Part shown: positions 4,101 to 5,526 of the stretch, in pieces | Layout of the letters: the number at the start of each line of letters is the position of its first letter | How positions within the stretch are numbered: the first letter of the stretch is position 1 | Notes under the pieces: model-generated | What the model was told of the DNA's origin: nothing | Databases searched by the model: none | Seen by the model: the letters and a program-made list of their open reading frames with translations, nothing else | Position numbers and translations under genes: made by a program | Assembly (NCBI GenBank): GCA_009778835.1 | Contig: WRFK01000113.1 | Location: 1-5,526 of the forward strand | Direction: 5' to 3' | Length of the DNA stretch: 5,526 nt | Source of the DNA: Spirochaetaceae bacterium | GTDB taxonomy: Bacteria > Spirochaetota > Spirochaetia > CADAEX01

Positions 4101-5526
4101 ATGGAAAATAAATATTCGGCCCAAAATATTCAGGTCCTTAAAGGGCTTGAAGCTGTCCGGAAAAGACCGGGCATGTATATTGGGTCTACGGGCCCGGATG
4201 GTCTGCACCAACTTGTTTATGAAATCGTTGATAATAGTATCGATGAAGCGCTGGCTGGTTTTTGTAATAAAGTAGATGTTGAGATAGAAAAAGGAAACTC
4301 TATAAAAGTAACCGACAATGGCCGGGGAATTCCTGTTGATCTCCATACAGGAGAAAACATAAGCGCATTGGAACTTGTAATGACCCGTCTTCATGCAGGC
4401 GGAAAATTCGAAAAAAATAGTTATAAAGTTTCCGGAGGGCTTCATGGCGTAGGTGCATCTGTTGTTAATGCTCTTTGTGAATGGATGTCCGTTGAAGTCT
4501 ATATGGACGGAAAAGTCTTTTTCCAGAGTTATAAACGGGGTGTACCGGATAAGCCGGTAGAACAGATCGGAGAAACAGATAAAACAGGTACTTGTGTAAG
4601 ATTTTATCCGGATCTGGAAATAATGGAAACAAATCTTTTTAGTTTTGAAGTGCTTTCAAACAGATTAAGAGAGCTTGCTTTTCTTAATAAATCAATAACA
4701 ATAACCATAAAAGATTTTAGATTACCTACAGTAAAAGAACATGAGTTTCGTTTTGAGGGCGGTGTAAAATCTTTTGTTAGCTATCTTAACAAAAATAAGG
4801 GCACCCTTGATAAAGAACCCATTTATATATCTGGAACAAAAGAAAATACAGAGGTAGAAGTTGCTCTTGAATATAATGATGGCTATAACGAAAACATTTT
4901 TTCATTTGTAAATAATATAAATACCAGGGAGGGGGGAACCCATCTTGTTGGTTTTAAATCAGCTCTTACAAGAGTTTTTAATGAATTTGTTAAAAAATCC
5001 AAATTTGTTAAAAAAGTAGAAGAATCTCTTTCAGGAGAAGATGTAAGAGAAGGGCTTACTGCAGTAGTTTCAATAAAAATACCGGAGCCTCAGTTTGAAG
5101 GCCAAACAAAAGCAAAACTTGGTAATTCGGATGTCAAAGGTATTGTAGAATCGCTTGTAAACGAAACCCTTACTGCTTATTTTGAAGAAAACCCGGGAAT
5201 TCTGGATAAAATACTCGAAAAATTAATAAATGCGGCAAAAGCAAGAATTGCAGCAAGAAAGGCAAAAGAACTTACCAGACGAAAGAGTTTTCTGGAAAGC
5301 ACGGGAATGCCCGGTAAACTTGCAGACTGCAGCGAAAAAGATCCGGAAAAATGCGAAGTTTACATAGTTGAGGGAGACAGCGCAGGGGGAAGCGCAAAGC
5401 AGGGCAGGGACAGGCAATTTCAGGCAATCCTTCCTCTTTGGGGAAAAATGCTTAATGTTGAAAAAACAAGAATAGATAAAGTTGTATCAAATGAGAAACT
5501 TACGCCCATAATAAATACTCTTGGAA
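4101..5526 (+). CDS. gyrB: DNA gyrase subunit B, 3' end cut by window edge
   Basis: GyrB is the ATPase half of the GyrA2GyrB2 type II topoisomerase that introduces negative supercoils. 475 codons are visible in one open frame. The GHKL ATPase domain (about 1-220) has Y5, the catalytic Glu E41 and Mg-binding N45 in YEIVDNSIDE, D72 in TDNGRGIP, K102 in HAGGKF and the glycine-rich GGLHGVG (112-118). The transducer has the QTK loop (Q335-T336-K337). TOPRIM begins with VEGDSAGG (catalytic E424) and is cut before its acidic DxD motif. Numbering from 335 on matches E. coli GyrB. The ATG at 4101 is supported by the MENKYSAQNIQVLKGLEAVR start; the ribosome site is only AGGT (4087-4090), 10 nt away. 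M135 replaces the aminocoumarin-contact Arg136 and W447 replaces Lys447. The sequence looks like GyrB and not ParE. Confidence 0.98.
   Translation, partial: MENKYSAQNIQVLKGLEAVRKRPGMYIGSTGPDGLHQLVYEIVDNSIDEALAGFCNKVDVEIEKGNSIKVTDNGRGIPVDLHTGENISALELVMTRLHAGGKFEKNSYKVSGGLHGVGASVVNALCEWMSVEVYMDGKVFFQSYKRGVPDKPVEQIGETDKTGTCVRFYPDLEIMETNLFSFEVLSNRLRELAFLNKSITITIKDFRLPTVKEHEFRFEGGVKSFVSYLNKNKGTLDKEPIYISGTKENTEVEVALEYNDGYNENIFSFVNNINTREGGTHLVGFKSALTRVFNEFVKKSKFVKKVEESLSGEDVREGLTAVVSIKIPEPQFEGQTKAKLGNSDVKGIVESLVNETLTAYFEENPGILDKILEKLINAAKARIAARKAKELTRRKSFLESTGMPGKLADCSEKDPEKCEVYIVEGDSAGGSAKQGRDRQFQAILPLWGKMLNVEKTRIDKVVSNEKLTPIINTLG

Noticed and set aside
4077..5417. Minus-strand open frames at 4077-4445 and 5223-5417
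   Set aside because: Antisense to gyrB, which is continuous and conserved; the products show no recognisable features.
1..5526. CRISPR array, tRNA, rRNA, insertion sequence or phage genes
   Set aside because: No regularly spaced repeats, cloverleaf sequences, rRNA segments or transposase/integrase motifs were seen on either strand.

Overview
This window is a bacterial chromosomal replication-origin neighbourhood. Three genes lie on the minus strand and read leftward in the order dnaA, dnaN, recF. gyrB starts about 400 bp upstream of dnaA and reads rightward. dnaA and dnaN are complete. recF and gyrB run off the left and right edges. The DNA is AT-rich, about 12% G+C in the dnaA-dnaN spacer by hand count. 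All four frames are intact, with no frameshifts.

Layout. Positions 1-1002 hold recF (minus strand, TTG start, cut just after the LLD of Walker B). Positions 1027-2127 hold dnaN (366 aa). Positions 2128-2336 are a very AT-rich spacer with two perfect and two near-consensus DnaA boxes, a run of DnaA-trio-like triplets and AT-rich flanks. Positions 2337-3686 hold dnaA (449 aa). Positions 3687-4100 are the divergent dnaA/gyrB spacer, with three more DnaA boxes, a 16-bp palindrome and a probable gyrB promoter. gyrB begins at 4101 and continues past 5526.

How the parts work together. DnaA binds the two box clusters flanking its own gene and opens the origin. DnaN is the sliding clamp for the replicase. 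RecF loads RecA at gaps. GyrB is the ATPase subunit of gyrase, which removes the positive supercoils ahead of forks. The box cluster immediately upstream of dnaA fits autoregulation by DnaA. The box-trio-AT-tract order between dnaA and dnaN resembles the Bacillus subtilis basal unwinding system, and boxes on both sides of dnaA suggest a bipartite origin.

Organism. The usual rpmH-rnpA neighbours of dnaA are absent and gyrB is divergent to dnaA, an arrangement I recall from Borrelia. The DnaA 'STTEIG' stretch before the RDHTTV signature and the GyrB 'LPLWGKMLNVEK' stretch also look spirochaete-like to me. This is recollection, not a search, so the spirochaete assignment is tentative.

I see no unknown multi-gene system here. 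The points most worth a second look are the origin architecture, a GC-rich in-frame insert in RecF, two unusual residues at drug-contact positions of GyrB, and the matching start-codon arrangement of dnaA and dnaN.
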